From positions 1 to 6,113 of the forward strand of contig DQYM01000065.1 in NCBI GenBank assembly GCA_011040545.1: a stretch of DNA of 6,113 nt, read 5' to 3'. The translations under genes and the position numbers were made by a program. Positions 5,051 to 6,113 of the stretch are shown one piece after another. The notes below the pieces were generated by a model that worked only from the letters and a program-made list of their open reading frames with translations, had not been told where the DNA came from and searched no databases. Position 1 is the stretch's first letter; every line of letters starts with the position of its first letter. The stretch is from Candidatus Bathyarchaeota archaeon. GTDB lineage: Archaea > Thermoproteota > Bathyarchaeia > EX4484-135.

Positions 5051-6113
5051 TCATGGCACGAGCCTAAACTTATCACGTGGGAAGAGCACTACCTCACGTA
5101 TGTTCTGCTTGCCAGTAATGACCATCATTAGCCTAGCCAAGCCTATGGCCCACCCCGCATGTGGTGGCATGCCGTAGTCAAAGGCCCTTAGGTGGTGCTC
5201 AAAGGAAGCTGGGTTAAGGCCCTGCTCCTTCAGGCGCCTTACCAATAGCTCCTTATCGCTTATCCTGGTCCCACCCGAGGCTAGCTCAAGCCAGCCGTGC
5301 ATGAGGTCAAATGCCTCGCAGACCTCAGGCTTATCATCACGGGGCTTTATGTAAAATGGCTTTGAGGCCGTTGGCCAATCAGTTATGAAGTAGAAGCCTG
5401 GCTTCTTGGCCCCCAAGGCCCTAAGGGCTGGCGTAGGTAGATCCTCGCCCCAGGGCACATCAAACCCCTCTGCCCTTACGATTTCAAGCACCTGGTCGTA
5501 GGTGAGCCTCTCAAATGGGACCTTAGGCACCTCAAGGTCCTCACGGCCAAGGAGGGCTAGCTCCCTACGGCAGTTCTGCTTCACGGCCCTTAGGACGTAC
5601 CTAACTAGCCTCTCCAGTATGCCCATTACATCTTCTGCATCTGCAAAGGCAGCTTCTACATCTATCATCACGAACTCGCTTAGGTGCCTCCTGGTGTGGG
5701 ACTCCTCAGCCCTGAAGTAGGGGGCTATCTCAAATACACGCTCAAAGCTAAGCGTGAGCTCCTCCTTGTAGAGCTGGGGGCTCTGGGCTAGGAAGGCCCT
5801 CTCACCAAAGTAATCAACTGGGAAGAGGGCAGCCCCACCTTCAGTAGCCGTAGCTATTATCTTAGGCGTGAATACCTCTACGAAGCCCTCACGTGATAGG
5901 AACTCCCTAGTGGCCCTGAGGACCTCGTGCTGTATGGTGAATATGGCCCTTACATCCTCCTTCACGAGGTCTAGGACCCTCGCATCCAGCCTTACATCTA
6001 ACTCAGCTGGCGTCCTGCCAGTTGGGTCTATTGGCAGTGGGTACCTAGCCCTTGAGAAGACATGGACCTCACGTGGTATTACCTCAAATCCACCTGGTGC
6101 CTCTGGGTAGGCC
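5051..6113 (-). CDS. aspS: Aspartyl-tRNA synthetase, archaeal type (partial, N-terminus outside the window)
   Basis: The frame runs without a stop from the TGA at 5051 to the right edge, giving 353 visible residues; archaeal AspRS is about 430, so roughly 80 residues, most of the anticodon-binding OB fold, are missing. The visible part starts at the end of that domain (PIDPTGRTPAELDVRLDAR) and continues through the class IIb catalytic core. Numbered from the first full codon at the edge: motif 1 with VFTPKII about 80-86, ATATEGG 87-93, the aspartate/ATP site QSPQLYKE 110-117, motif 2 FRAEESHTRRHLSEF 133-147, the family block YGMPPH about 313-318 and motif 3 GWAIGLARL 320-328, ending VLFPRDKFRLVP. 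YGMPPH and the LFPRD ending favour AspRS over AsnRS. The enzyme charges tRNA-Asp, or also tRNA-Asn if non-discriminating; the anticodon-reading residues that decide this lie largely outside the window. In motif 3 Ala326 stands where class II enzymes usually have Glu before the invariant Arg327. The GTG at 5965 is an internal valine, not the start. Confidence 0.95.
   Translation of the reverse strand, partial: AYPEAPGGFEVIPREVHVFSRARYPLPIDPTGRTPAELDVRLDARVLDLVKEDVRAIFTIQHEVLRATREFLSREGFVEVFTPKIIATATEGGAALFPVDYFGERAFLAQSPQLYKEELTLSFERVFEIAPYFRAEESHTRRHLSEFVMIDVEAAFADAEDVMGILERLVRYVLRAVKQNCRRELALLGREDLEVPKVPFERLTYDQVLEIVRAEGFDVPWGEDLPTPALRALGAKKPGFYFITDWPTASKPFYIKPRDDKPEVCEAFDLMHGWLELASGGTRISDKELLVRRLKEQGLNPASFEHHLRAFDYGMPPHAGWAIGLARLMMVITGKQNIREVVLFPRDKFRLVP

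Noticed and set aside
5963..5965. GTG as the start of a 304-residue synthetase
   Set aside because: The frame continues upstream to the window edge and encodes typical AspRS residues (PTGRTPAELDVRLDAR), so this is an internal Val codon.
1..6113. CRISPR array, tRNA/rRNA genes, insertion sequences or attachment sites
   Set aside because: No regularly spaced direct repeats, no cloverleaf or rRNA-like stretch, and no transposase or terminal inverted repeats were seen; nearly all sequence is accounted for by the listed genes.

Overview
The window reads as ordinary, densely packed archaeal chromosome, most likely from a thermophilic member of the Thermoproteota (crenarchaeal-type) lineage. The evidence is a TIP49/RuvBL-family ATPase, an archaeal-type aspartyl-tRNA synthetase, an MNT-HEPN gene pair, BRE/TATA-like promoters, GGAGGTGAT-like ribosome binding sites, and heavy use of AGG (Arg) and ATA (Ile) codons. 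The lineage call is inference from gene content and style; no rRNA or tRNA gene is present to fix it.

Layout. (1) Positions 2-88 hold the last 28 codons of an unidentified plus-strand gene. It converges on a minus-strand TIP49/RuvBL-like ATPase (85-1458), and the two stop codons share one CTAG palindrome. (2) A 102-nt divergent spacer (1459-1560) carries promoters for the TIP49 gene and for a plus-strand pair. (3) That pair (1561-2937 and 2939-4030) encodes a GlcD-type FAD-linked 2-hydroxyacid dehydrogenase and its GlcF-type iron-sulfur partner with two ferredoxin motifs and two CCG domains. (4) Nine nucleotides beyond glcF, a convergent minus-strand unit begins: HEPN protein (4040-4477) and MNT nucleotidyltransferase (4470-4988), transcribed MNT first, with overlapping reading frames. 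(5) A 62-nt spacer contains a strong TATA box and an inverted repeat; upstream lies a partial minus-strand aspS (5051 to the window end).

How the genes work together. The glcD and glcF products should form one membrane-associated or quinone-linked enzyme that oxidises a D-2-hydroxyacid and passes electrons from FAD through iron-sulfur clusters. The MNT-HEPN pair is a typical archaeal toxin-antitoxin-like module with its own promoter, sitting between housekeeping genes. TIP49 and AspRS are housekeeping genes with no evident functional link to either pair.

I found no clearly new multi-gene system, no mobile element, no CRISPR array and no RNA gene. The points most worth a second look are residue changes at normally conserved catalytic positions (TIP49 Walker B, AspRS motif 3, the HEPN RNase motif) and the promoter and start-codon architecture.
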